NCBI GenBank assembly: GCA_036877525.1
Contig: JAZGTH010000071.1
Span: 5,032,001 to 5,096,000 of the forward strand
Direction of reading: 5' to 3'
Source: Chromobotia macracanthus
Taxonomy: Eukaryota > Chordata > Actinopteri > Cypriniformes > Botiidae
DNA length: 64,000 nt
Position 1 is the stretch's first letter. Each line of letters starts with the position of its first letter. Position numbers and translations under genes: made by a program. The notes under the pieces are model-generated. The model was not told where the DNA came from. It was given only the letters and a program-made list of their open reading frames with translations, and searched no databases. Shown piece by piece: positions 50,536 to 62,300 of the stretch.

Positions 50536-51200
50536 ATCATAGCAGAGCTCCAAAGAACTTTCCCGAGGGTTTGTGACAACAAGGATTTTATCACTCTCCA
50601 GTGCTTCAGATATTTTGTCTGGAAGAGCCAAAGACTTTCTGAAGGAACCCGCAAGGAACCCTCGGTTTGGTGACATGATCTACTGTTTGCCTCTTGCTGC
50701 AGACACCAACAAAAACCAGCAAAGAAAAGCTCTGGTCTCAGATGTATTATTTATGAGGGCATTAAAACACAAAGAAATAGACTCAAAATGGTAAGAGCAC
50801 AAAATCTAATCTTATTAAGATTATCTAATCTTAATCTTAAATTTTTTTTTGATAATCAAGGGCTATGTGAAGATTCATATAGTCCAACTCTGAAATAAAC
50901 AAGCACTGTTGACTCATCATCTGAACACAATTTTTAACAATTCACTCAAGCACCAGGATATATGCTGGAAGATTTTCTTCAAAGACAACAAGAGAAACAT
51001 GGTCAGGCTGACTATGTACACTGTAAAAAATAAAGCAATTACGTCTTATCTCCCTTATGGGGCTTTTTGGGTCACAGACACTAGAAAATGTTGCTTTTAT
51101 GAATCTACATTAAAACACAAGTTATACCAGCAATATTTTTTTAAATGTTCCCCCAGCTATCGAAACAGAGCTAAATGAACAAACAAATTTCATACTGAAA
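50536..51200 (+). other. Probable 3' UTR of crlf1 with polyadenylation signals
   Basis: Sequence after the crlf1 stop codon has AATAAA hexamers at 50894-50899 and 51029-51034, giving a 3' UTR of roughly 0.4-0.5 kb. The short open frame at 50573-50794 has no family resemblance and falls in this UTR. Confidence 0.5.
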
Positions 51201-51900
51201 AACTGTGTTGATTTCCCAACATGCATTGCAACATTAACAAATTATGCGGTTACTGTTACTGGATTTTTGTTTTGCTATTTGTGAACTTTATTTATGCTGT
51301 TTTTGTGGTTACTGTTAGTGATTTGTTGGATGGTGAGCTATTTTTTTTCTACTTGTGTTGAGTATCACCATTATTATGGTCACATATGTATCTTTGCAAG
51401 ACGATTTCTCCTTCAAAAGTATTGCATAAAACATATATAACACAAAGATTACAAATTTCTTGTGTTAACTGAACATTTGCTAAACTGAAGTCTGTAGTTG
51501 TCCTGACAAGGAAATACCGGTGTATTTAATAAGATATTTCACATTTAGTGAACAAATTAATTCAGAATGGTTAAATTTGTGTTACTGACTCAAATTCATA
51601 TCATTGCTTTGTTTGTTTTCTAAACAAACCCTTTTTACAGTTTAAATTTTACAAACATGTTTATTTCTATTGTTTTGACAAACAAAAAAATTATTTGCTA
51701 AGTGTGAGAATTCGTAAAAACAGAGAGAGAGAATATGATATTTGTTTCTTAACACACTACAGGTACTGATCATTTCATTCAGACAATTTTTTTGTTTTCA
51801 CCATTCAAAAGCTTCATGTAAATACTGCATCATTACATACACATTTTGTTTTTTCTGTAAAGTAGTATTTAAAAAGCATTCATATTTTTTTACAAATTAG
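51200..51900. other. AT-rich spacer between convergent crlf1 and rex1bd ends
   Basis: About 700 bp of AT-rich DNA with several T and A runs. I see no exon, SINE or fold-back element here. Confidence 0.5.
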
Positions 51901-52147
51901 CTTTTTCCAGCTAAATTTATTAAAATTAAAATGTTAATGTAAAAAAATATGCATGAGCATGATTTTTTTTATATACCATGTTACAAAGTTAACAGACTCA
52001 TTCATTCTGACTTTGTGTTGATTCAACCAACCATAACATGGGAAATAAAGGATGTCACACAATTTCACCAATGTCAGAATAATCTATTGATACCTCAGAT
52101 GTTTCTTCCTGAAAAAAAGATAAAGTTTTGAGAAGGCCGAATCCATC
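51900..52147 (-). other. Probable 3' UTR of rex1bd with polyadenylation signal
   Basis: On the minus strand an AATAAA hexamer lies at 51921-51916, about 230 bases after the rex1bd stop codon. crlf1 and rex1bd are convergent, with the two candidate poly(A) signals about 0.9 kb apart. Confidence 0.45.
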
Positions 52148-54897
52148 TCACTCCGGCTCTTCTGAGTCATACTTGAAGTCTTGCAGAATATCAGTCAAAG
52201 CTTCTGTATTCTTTATTATACTGATAGACATACAAAGAAAAAGAGAGTGAGATCTTTTAATTGCAACATTCTGAAGAACAATAGGTCATCATAATTAACC
52301 TGAAATTTAATATGCACCTTGTTTGCAAAACACTTCATTAGGAAAGACAGACAAGCTTAACAATGAGATATTGCCATCTAATAATTACCAGGTATCCCAA
52401 GTACATTAAAACCAGACTGAGAGCATTAAAAACACGATGTCTAATGATACAGCAGTGACATGTTGTCAGGTTCATTTGTTTCACTGATTCATTACTTGCC
52501 GTTTAGCAGATGCTTTTAATCTGAAGTGAATTACAAGCTTAACTTCAGACATTAGTTACCAACTCAAAGCCAATAAGCAACAACCACCAAATATCTACTA
52601 GTGTAAACAGTTTGGAATGGTCTACTAACCACAGCTATTTAAAGATTCCAGTTTTGAAGTCTATTGTGAGATTCACTGTCCAAAATTAACACGTGGTAAA
52701 TGCCAAAAATTCGTCAAATTTGGCTTGTGCGAGTAAGTATAACGTCACATGCTAGTTTGGTGGTAACTTAATTGGCATCTGAAGGTAATACATGGTTTAA
52801 AACAACTTTTAACAATAATTGGGCTCTCGCTGATGTAAGTGACGTGAGAGATTTTAATCAAAGACAAACATACATCTACTAAAGAAAACATCAGTCACGA
52901 CTCGCATGTCCTCCAAACAACATTTGCCTCGGTGGAAAATTTACCATCACAAGTTTATCTACAAAGTTTTCTCTTCTCCAGATCTTCACATAGTGACACA
53001 CGTGGAACACTGTTCTTAACAAACCACCACAATGAGAATATAAGGAACAAAATCACAATACGTATTTAAACAACACAAAATCAAGAAAAAAAAATACACA
53101 AGCAATACTATTTCGTGGATGGTATGTTTTCTCAGTTTACTTGCTACTAACAAGCATGGCATGAAAACATTATTCTGATCCTTGGACATACCTCTGAAAC
53201 TTGTGTACTGATCATGAACAAAGGGCAAGAAAAGTAAAAAAAAAAAAAATTGCACTTACTCCTGTTTGATCTGACGAACTTTCTCCTGGAAGTCCTCGTT
53301 TTCTGGGTGATCTTGGACATTTTGTTTGGCCAGCTGTAACTTGGCTGTCTATGAACAATTCAGGAAAACGCATTAACATTGTGATACATTTGTTTCAACA
53401 CTTTTGCAGATCTATAGATTAAGTAAGGAGGAGCATTTTAAGTCCATGTACCAGCAGCAACCGCCAATTTTGGATACAGCTGGTTTGAATGCAACCTGAT
53501 GCTCTGTTTAAGCCAAGCGAAGTCTCGTTGCTAAATGGCCGATAGAGACAAAAGCTAGGCAGGGCTGAAATGTTTAGCTGATGACCATGTTTAGCTTAAT
53601 GTTCTTGTCAAAATAAATTTAAATGGGTGCTTAACAGTATTAATCTTTACAAAAGAATCGCTTTAGGGGCTTTCCAGGATAATCAAGACTAATTCAACAT
53701 TTCAGTCAGCATGTGTAATGAAACATGTAGGCTGTGTTCGAATAACATACCACCACACTACTCTTACTATTTCTAAAATACATAGCATGCATACTAGATT
53801 CACTATATGCAAGGAATACTCTGTTGACCTATAACGTTTGCCAAAAATATAAGCAGTAATGCATGAAATACTGTATCCCATAATGCAATGCGGTTGTCCT
53901 TCCATTTCCACTGTGAACAATGCATCGGACGTTAACAAAATACTAACCACTCACTGAATTACACATGCTGCATCATGTGACATCAATGCAATGCATTAAG
54001 GGTTGCATACTGTAAAATCTTTTTGCGCACTTCTTAAAAAATAAAGTAAAGCTAAGCGCTCACCAGCTCTAGTTTCTCCTTCTCTTTAATTTGCAGTTTT
54101 TCAATGTGTTCAGAAAGGTCAGGTCGTTCAAAATCTTGTCGCAGTTGCTCTTTAATTTCCAGAACTTCTTTGGAGATGCCACAGAATGCTTTGGTTATCT
54201 CATGGACCAGCTGTTTGTACTGCTCAAAGTCATAGTGGGGCCCCGTCCTTAAGTATGCCTCATGACCCCTGAGTGTAAATAAAAGAAATTACAACAGCTT
54301 TACCCCAAATAACCCCGACACACAAATGAATGAATGAGAGAATAAAAGAAACGCAAACAAAGAAAGCAAGCATACTCATCAAAAAGCTTGTAGGCCTCCA
54401 CACGTTCAGCTTGGAGAACATAAAATCTTTGGACCAAATTTTTGAAATCTGTAGGTGCCTTTGAAAAAGAGGGCAGAGGGTACATTATTTGAGGTTCAGA
54501 CGGACACACACAAACTCACAAACTCTATGAAAACTCAATTACAAAACAGTGATGTGGTGATACCATGATACTGTGATGGTGAAACCAGAGCACTTAGCTA
54601 CATACCATGGTACATAGTGATAACCCGACTCAAGTACCATGGTATTTACATGGTACCCTATGTACTAATTTAAAAAAAAAATTAAATTACTTACTAGTAT
54701 TATTTTGTGGAAGATATGTTACACTTATGAACACAGTATTACTTTGTATTATGCACATATCACTGTCTATACAACAGATAGATTAGATAACAGATTAGAT
54801 AATATAGGATTCACTTCGTAAACACCAACACTTAACTTACCATGATGCCGAAACTGTGGCTGCTGATTTTCTTTGTTGGCTGATATTTTTGCAGCAT
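52148..54897 (-). CDS. rex1bd: Required-for-excision-1-B domain protein (REX1BD / C19orf60), 5 coding exons, 168 aa
   Basis: Coding exons in transcript order: 54897-54841, 54458-54376, 54268-54064, 53348-53260, 52220-52148 (TGA at 52150-52148). All have GT-AG junctions and consistent phases. The protein is small, soluble, highly charged and mostly helical, with coiled-coil-like stretches rich in E/K/Q/L (for example KLQIKEKEKLEL) and an acidic end DSEEPE. The segments QRFYVLQAERVEAYKLFDE and EGHEAYLRTGPHYDFEQYKQ match the human REX1BD pattern. The family is named after a Chlamydomonas DNA-repair locus; the vertebrate function is not established. Position next to crlf1 agrees with the human order. 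Start choice is ambiguous: the ATG at 54897 is used here, but an in-frame ATG forms the last three bases of exon 1 (54843-54841) and would give a 150-aa protein. Exon 5 is placed at the CAG acceptor because the AG eight bases later breaks frame. Confidence 0.88.
52497..52540 (-). mobile_element. SINE tail fragment in rex1bd intron 4
   Basis: On the minus strand attaaaagcatctgctaaac is a diverged tRNA-SINE tail. Confidence 0.5.
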
Positions 54898-54959
54898 GTG
54901 TGTCGTTTCGGCGCAGTCAAGCTGTAACAATCACTTCCTGTTTGGTTTCGCAGACGATG

Positions 54960-54980
54960 ACGCCAGTGACGTCACGCGAT
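54960..54980 (-). promoter_or_regulatory. Full CRE (TGACGTCA) in the rex1bd proximal promoter
   Basis: A perfect palindromic CREB/ATF site TGACGTCA lies at 54967-54974, about 70 bp upstream of the chosen rex1bd start codon, next to further CpG-containing words. Such sites in TATA-less promoters of vertebrate genes are usually within 200 bp of the transcription start, which fits this position. Confidence 0.55.
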
Positions 54981-55650
54981 AAATCAATATCGACTCACAT
55001 ATCTATAAGTTGTATTAAAAAAAAATTACTAATATACAACGAAAAGTGTCAACACATTCAGATATAATACCGCCAGCCACAGCCAAGCGACAACAATAAA
55101 AGAGGACGAGGAAACAAATAAAATAAAATTACATTATGCATTATACAAATACATTATCCACATCTACTCAGATACATTTTGTTAAACTGATATTTACAAA
55201 TTTTGGTCATTAAAAATACAAATATGTACAACCAAATGTTTACTTTACTGTTTATTTGTTTGCTCTGGTGAAGCTGCTTATTGTGGGTCAAATATGTCAC
55301 TTTCACGTTTTGGAAAAGGAGGAATATGAAACTGCACAGCACATGAATCACAATAAACTTTAGTCTTGCTGAACATATTTACTGCTTTTCCATTTTATCA
55401 TCAAAAACAACGCGTATTAAAGCTCTTTTACGTGCCTCGCGCGGAGTCACCACTGGGGGGCGTCAGTGGCATATATCATATAAAACTCTTATTATGCCTC
55501 AGTATTAAAACTCGCGTCCCGCTAAACTTTCATACTTGTAACCCCACACTCCATAGCCTACTTAATAAATGAATAAATGTTTAAGAATGCTCAGATGCCT
55601 AAAGTTAAAGAAAAATTAAGTTCACCTACTAAAATCATTAATTACGTCAC
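54980..55650. other. AT-rich spacer upstream of rex1bd
   Basis: AT-rich sequence without recognisable exons, apart from a CTCF-like word at 55450-55466 listed separately. It lies between the rex1bd promoter and the cpamd8 promoter region. Confidence 0.45.
55450..55466 (+). promoter_or_regulatory. Candidate CTCF site
   Basis: The word ccactggggggcgtcag resembles the vertebrate CTCF core (CCASYAGRKGGCRS), with the G-rich GGGGGCG centre. It sits in an otherwise AT-rich spacer between rex1bd and cpamd8. Motif match by eye only. Confidence 0.35.
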
Positions 55651-55659
55651 ATTTACTAA

Positions 55660-56360
55660 ATGAATGAAGCGCATCCCGCATTTCGATGGATTCGGACTCG
55701 TCTGATTTCATTGTGTCGGACCTGTAACCCTTCTAGTACGCGTTGTGGGAACAGTGCGGTCTTGCCTCTACTAGTTCAGAGGGGCTCCATTAAACTTGTT
55801 GTGACACACCACTGAATGAGACAAAAGCCTGAAGAGTTCAAAGGGGCGAGTAGCAGCCGCGGATCACACCGCCCCGGTTGCATGACCGCTAGCGGAGCTC
55901 GGCTCACTGAATCTGATGTGCATTAACGACACACCGCGCTGCACAAGGGGTGGGGTGAACGGAGATCAGTTTTTAATGCTGAAATATGAGCAATCGCAAC
56001 CGAGGCGGATAAATAAGGGACGCCAAGAGGGACTGTCTGTACGCGCGGGGAGACGTTTAAAAAATCAGTCGCTCGAGATCTGGAAGCGGGATTAGGAGCG
56101 TCGCACGCGCTGAACCGGACGGAGCGGAAGCTCGCGCTTACCCCTCGTGGATCGTTTGCACAAATGCATGCCGAAGTTTGAACTCTGCGACTTTGTTGCG
56201 ATCCGAAACAGTTACGGTACCGACAGTCTTTCCGGAGCATACACCGGGAAACCCTGGTAAGGGGCACGATGAGAGGGTTACGCGTGATGCGCAATTTCTG
56301 GACGCTGCCGTGGACTGTTATCATGTGCGTTATTAGCGGAGTTCATTCACAAGAAGGACA
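55660..56360 (+). promoter_or_regulatory. CpG-rich promoter region and first exon of cpamd8
   Basis: CpG-rich DNA begins around 55.66 kb and runs to the first coding exon of cpamd8 (56269-56360). It is the likely promoter and 5' UTR of cpamd8. No clear TATA box is placed correctly. rex1bd is transcribed away from this block, about 1.4 kb to the left. Confidence 0.55.
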
Positions 56361-59300
56361 GTAAGTATGCACGCTTGTTTAAACGGAGCGGTGTTGTGGG
56401 TGATATGGGGATATGCGTGCATCGTGCCTCCGGTGTATGCAACGATGCATGCTGATGGTCTGTCTGTCTTAAGCAGAGATGAGTCTTTTTTTTTTTTGCT
56501 TGCATATTGTTTTGGTAAGACTGCGCAGTCAGGTGACAAACGCATCCTTTGCGTTATCGCTGTTGATAAGCAGCACATCGGAAATGTTGTGTAAATGTTG
56601 TTCCACATGAACAACAAACAAACTCAGCAGCACAGCTGTTGAAATGTGTGGGTGTCAGCAACAAATAACATGTCCCTTGCAAAGAAATACCATAGTTTGT
56701 TATGACAACAGTGGTCAAGTGAACACTTGGATTAGTAAAAATAGCTGTAGTAATGATAATGGAATTACCATGGTAAACGTTTGACATAAATTATGAACAA
56801 AATAAGTCATGCTGTAGTGTTCAGTGTTTACCATGCACACATTTGAGGATGGTCATGTCATGTACTTGGCAACAAATTTCCACTATTGCAATAATAGTTT
56901 TTCACCCTGCTTGCTGTTTTTTAGGGTTCTTTACATTACACCTCTCATGCACAGGGATATGCATAAAAGGTTAAAACAGTTTTTCACAGGAATTCCTTCA
57001 CCACATCCTCAATCAGTGTCTGAGCATAGTGCTACACACCTTTAAAGGCTCTTTGTAGTAGCTTAGGTTTAACAAATAACCTCATACCTATCAAGTGTTT
57101 TATTATAGGTCTTTGGAGATTTAAACCTTTAATTTTTGACTGACTTTCCCAATGGGGCATGTTCCTGGCTCAAACCTTTTTTGCTGGACGAGAAAAAAAT
57201 ACCTGTAAAATGGAAAAAAAAATTAAATTTATGGAAAAATTAAATTAATTTATTAATTACTTCTAAATTAAATACAACTCTTAATACTAACATGTGAGCA
57301 ATGTGATTCAATTCATGGCCAATAAACTTCACCAGTCTTCCTCTTATCACCAGGCACAGCTCAACAGCAGTGTACCTGTTACATGTGGCTGTGCCAAGTA
57401 TTTAGAGTACCAGAGCTCACCAAATAAAGAGATCAACAACCAGATGCCCTCTCTGAGAAAGTGTCACATTCTTTTAAGCCAACCAGCGGGTGTTCTTTCC
57501 TTTAAACAGATAGTGCTGTCTTGTAAACACTCTGGAGTTCTTCACCCTCTGCACAGATGAGACTGTTGTAAGATATGTAGGCGAGGATCAGATGCAATCA
57601 ATTCCACATAGATGCCTTGCAGGGGATTTTCTAATGCCTTGAGGCTTAAATTGCCTCTGGCCTCTCTGAACCATAATGGCAACCACCCGATATCGCTCCC
57701 TCACGCATGCTGTTAAACTTATGGACATTTGTAAGATCCATTGGTTTATTTGGGCATTTAATAGAGGGTTAACTTCTGAACTGAATTTCGTGTGTTTCTC
57801 ATCGTTTAAAGGTAGGTTAGGCAATTTCGGAGATGCTAGCAATATCAACCTTGAAATGTATATCAATCTTTGAAAGCACAAGATCCCTCCTTATGCTTTC
57901 AATCATTACAAAAAAATGTTTCTGGAAAAGATTGCCTACCTTGCCTTTAAGGTCACTGTAATCAAATTTGTAACTTGGTTGTTAAAAACCTTTAACATCA
58001 TCCCAGACAACTTGGATTCCAAAGTGTCAGAAAATGCCTGAAGAATTAGGTTAATGTGTTTAATAGTGTAATAAGGTTGCCCTAACCCTTGTCGTGACAT
58101 GCCTTTGAAAAACAAGAAGTTCTTAGGAATGTTTTAAGCCTGATAAGTTTTAATTGCTTTGACGACTAGATAGCCAAGCCTTACAATTTTTCATTTTTGA
58201 GTAAAGGCTTATTTACATCAAACTTGCAGTGAAAAGCAGACAAATGGTCTGTTTACACAGACCAAAAACATTCATTGGGCCTAGAAAAACAAATTCAGTC
58301 CGGTACAGTAGGTGGAACTACTGGACACTCAAATTATCTCCAGTGCAATAGGTGGCGCCACGCACTACTTCTATCCAATCATCCAACAAACATGGTCAGA
58401 TCATGGTCCTGTATGTGCCCTGAACACTAGCCTTTGGAGCCCCCTGCCAACTTTTGTTACAGACTCCTTATTCAGACTTCCTTATGACAAACACCCTTTG
58501 GTTGAAAAAAGTAGGTTAGCATTACACTAAAATTTGCAGGCGGATCCCTAGTGATTAGCTCATGCTGTATGTGTTGGTGGGCCCAAATTCATGTCATTAC
58601 ATTGAACCACAAAACCCTTGCCAGTTTGTGATTAATCTTCTAACATTTGTTTTATATCACAGGTTAAAGCAGCTGTGTTTATGTGTCCTATGATATGAGC
58701 TTTGTTGGGAACCTTTAGACAAAACAACGGGGTAATCTAATAGGTACCTTAAAGGCAGAGTAGGTGATCTTTTCCAGAAACATTTTTTGTTATGCTGCTT
58801 GAAAGTCTCTTCACATCCTGATAGCAATCACTAAGTAAAGTGATATAAATATTTTTTTATGTAGCTTCTGTGGAAGGTACAGGACCTTAAAATGTTCGTC
58901 CAATCATTGCATTTGGTCTAAATTTACATACGCTTACACAAACAGCAACCACTTTGTACACCTGTCCTTTGATACACAGGGGTTACCTGATCACTGCTCC
59001 ATCAGTTTTTCGGGCCGGTGTGGAAGAGGCTGTGAGCGTGACCATATTCAACACCGTAGAAGACACAAGAGTGCAGCTGCAGCTCAGCGTCAAGGGCGAG
59101 ATCGTAGCGCACGGCCACGGCACTGTACGAGGTGAGAAGTCTGTAGGGTTCTGGTATCTCAAGGTTCCAGTCTTTGAACAGCTGTCTTCACCTAAATTCT
59201 AGCTGACTCGTTACACAAGGAGATGCTTAGGCCAGCACGTATAGATAACGTCCAACAACAGCTGTGCTGCCATATGTTCTCTTTGAAGTATCTTAGCTGG

Positions 59301-62300
59301 ATAAGAGTACACCCTGGTTTAGGAAGTAAACCTCAATCTTATCATTGTTTGTATTTATCACCAAATTTGTAATGTTGTAATATCAATGTCTAGTCGGTTT
59401 GGAAATACACTAATCCTGTTAACTGTGAGGCAAGTTTCACTTCACTTCTCAATGGAAGCTACCAATTTAAATTGTTTTCACATAAGCTTCTTTTCAATTT
59501 CAGATAAAGGCACCATCAAAATAAAGGTAAGCCAATTAGTCAAGTCATCTGGCAATTTCATCCCATACTGCTCATGTTGAACTTTCGTAAATGATAGTTA
59601 GCAGAACCTAACGGGTTTTAATGGCTAATTGTTTTAATGGCTAATTGTCAGGTGCCATCAGATCTGAGAGGCCAGGCACATCTGAAGGTTTGGGGTAACC
59701 AGCAGCTCAATGAGGGTGGTTACATCTTCCACAACCACACCACTGTGACAGTGGACAGCAAAGGGACGACTGTTTTCATTCAGACCGACAAACCGGTCTA
59801 TAAACCCAGACAGAAAGGTCTCTCTTTTCACACCAAACAGAATGGTCTACTGATGTTAACTGTGTCTGTGTTTGAAATTCCAGCATACTGTGCATTGTAC
59901 ACTGTATACTGCCTGTTAAAAAGTTTTAAAAAGTGTTTAAGCTCTAAAAACTACAAACATTTCAAACAGTCATATGCTTTATTACTCTGAACAGTGTGCA
60001 TACTTCATATTGCAAGAATAGTTCTGTTCTAAATCTGAAACAATAATCACAAATAAGAATCACAAGTATCACAAATAAGAAATGTAAATCTGCATTAATT
60101 TAGGTTATTAATTACATTTTTCTCTCCTCCAGTTCTTATAAATGTTTACGCTGTGACGCCAGACCTGAGGCCTTCCAATGAAAAGGTAATGGAACTGATC
60201 ATTCCTAGAAATTAAATTCTGAAATGCAAAATAATTTTTTGTAGCAATTATAGATAAGAAATAGAGATAGATAAGAGAGTAATTGTAGATTAAGAAGCGT
60301 AATCTCAATTAGCACTGTTCACTTAGTGTCCAAACATCTTAAAATATTTTCAGAAGAAGACAAGAGTAGGACAGTTCCTGTACCACAGTTGGTAGGGCAT
60401 TGTGTTACAGTGCAAAGGTCATGGGTTCAAGTACCAGGGAACAGACATACTGTTGTATAGCTTGAATCCACTGTAAATTGCTTTGGTTAAAAGCATCTGC
60501 CAAAAATGTAGAAATTTGGCTTTCATGCATGAGCAAAAGAGCCCAGAACCCTTTCTTCTTGTAGATACAGGATAAATTCAAATCTTTACAGGACTAAATA
60601 AGCTTAAATCCTGTAGCTGATGTGTTGTATTTCTCCATGTAATCACTTTCTTATATTTTGTTTTACAGATTGATGCCTACATAGTGGTAAGTGGAGGCCA
60701 TGGAATGGAGACCACCGGTTGAGATGCACGGTCAAAGTGTGTTTATGTCCCTGCAGGGTCCATGTTACAGAGCTATAGAGCTTGACAACTGGCTTGCGGT
60801 GTTGGGTTCGACCCTTGAGCAGAGGCTAGCAGGGAACAAGGGAGATAAAAGGGAACGAGTGTTCCTGAGCCACTGACCCCCACCGATACATGCTTAACTT
60901 CCACTCCTTTCCCAAATGTTGCTTGGGCTTTGAAGTGTCTCTGAGGCACTGTTGTTTGGTTCCAAAACATTCCTCTGAAAGCTGTGCAATTGGCCAAAGG
61001 GGACCAGAAAAAAATGTTTGCTATGTATATGATGTTTTGTGTTTATGTTAGTTTGGCACCATTGGCCTCTGGCTCCCACCAGAGAAAGTGTGAGCTGGGG
61101 TATGTGTAGTTTCACCTTGATTGACGGGCCCCTGTAGCATTGGCCATTAGAGTCAGTGCAAGGTCAGTTTGTTTAAAAGCATCATTGGATTTGGAGCATG
61201 TTTCCTTAGGATTGGTTCTCTGCAGCCTTTTCATGAGTGTGAAGAGGGCTCCTAAATTAAGCTATGCAAACAAGCAAGAATGTAACTATTTTTACCACAT
61301 ACTGTTTAAGATGACCACTTTGTTTACACAGGACCCCAGAGGATCCCACATAATTCAGTGGAAAGATGTGAAGTCTGTTTGTTGTGGTAAGAACAGATAC
61401 TGTCATGTTACACGGCTGTGATTGCACTTTTGTGTGTAGTAATCATGTCGACATCATTGTATTGCACTCTAGAGCTTTAAAGCTGTAATTTCAAAGCCAT
61501 AACTTATTGAGCAAGTAAACAACACATCAGTGTTTAAAACAGTCTCCTTACCTTACCCTGATTCACACTGGTATGACCTGTTGGGTTTGATTTCCCAGGA
61601 AATTTGGCTTAATTTGATTTCAACATTCATAAAGAAAAGTATGTAAAGTAACCTCCAATTGTATGTTTCAAACAGAGATGGCAGTAGAAAGGCAAAAGTT
61701 TTGGATTGCAGCTTTAACATACCACATTCACTATGATGTTTAATTAAGTTTTGATAATTTAGAAATTTATATAATTTTGATATTCCATGTCTTGCTTGTC
61801 AGGAATTGTCAATATGAGCTTTCCACTATCAGACCAACCGGTCTTTGGCGAATGGTTTGTCTTTGTGGAGATGCAAGGCCACAGATACAACAAGTCTTTT
61901 GAAGTGCAAAAGTATGGTAAGTCATTGAGCTTGAGAAAAGAAAAGCAACAAAATCCCAGAACGTCAGTGCTCTGGAAACCATTGTCAATACTTCACTTCA
62001 AGTGTTTGAGGTTAGGGATGTGCAAGATTGTTTCTTCTGAGTAGGAGTTTATGTAAGTCTGTGTAGACTATGGAACGTAATAGAATGCATTTTGATCATT
62101 GAATCTGGTTCCTATTTTGAACAGTTATGCCCAGATTTGAGCTCATAATTGAGCCTCCCCCCTACATTCGAGACCTTCATTCATGTGAGCAGGTCACAGT
62201 CAAGGCAAGGTAAGGGAATGAATCTATTCTGCAAGTTGTTTGAGAATAGTTACCAATCTCTTAGTCACCCTGCCGTCTACCAGGTATACCTTCGGGAAGC

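Larger units (their letters stand above)
56361..58979 (+). other. cpamd8 intron 1 (2.6 kb)
   Basis: The intron runs from a gtaagt donor to a cag acceptor. It holds a short fold-back repeat at 57803-57950 and a related repeat at 58750-58930. The rest shows nothing recognisable; open frames such as 57294-57560 and 58312-58530 have no family resemblance. Confidence 0.7.

Noticed and set aside
50573..50794. 73-codon open frame just after the crlf1 stop
   Set aside because: Lies in the probable crlf1 3' UTR and has no homology that I recognise.
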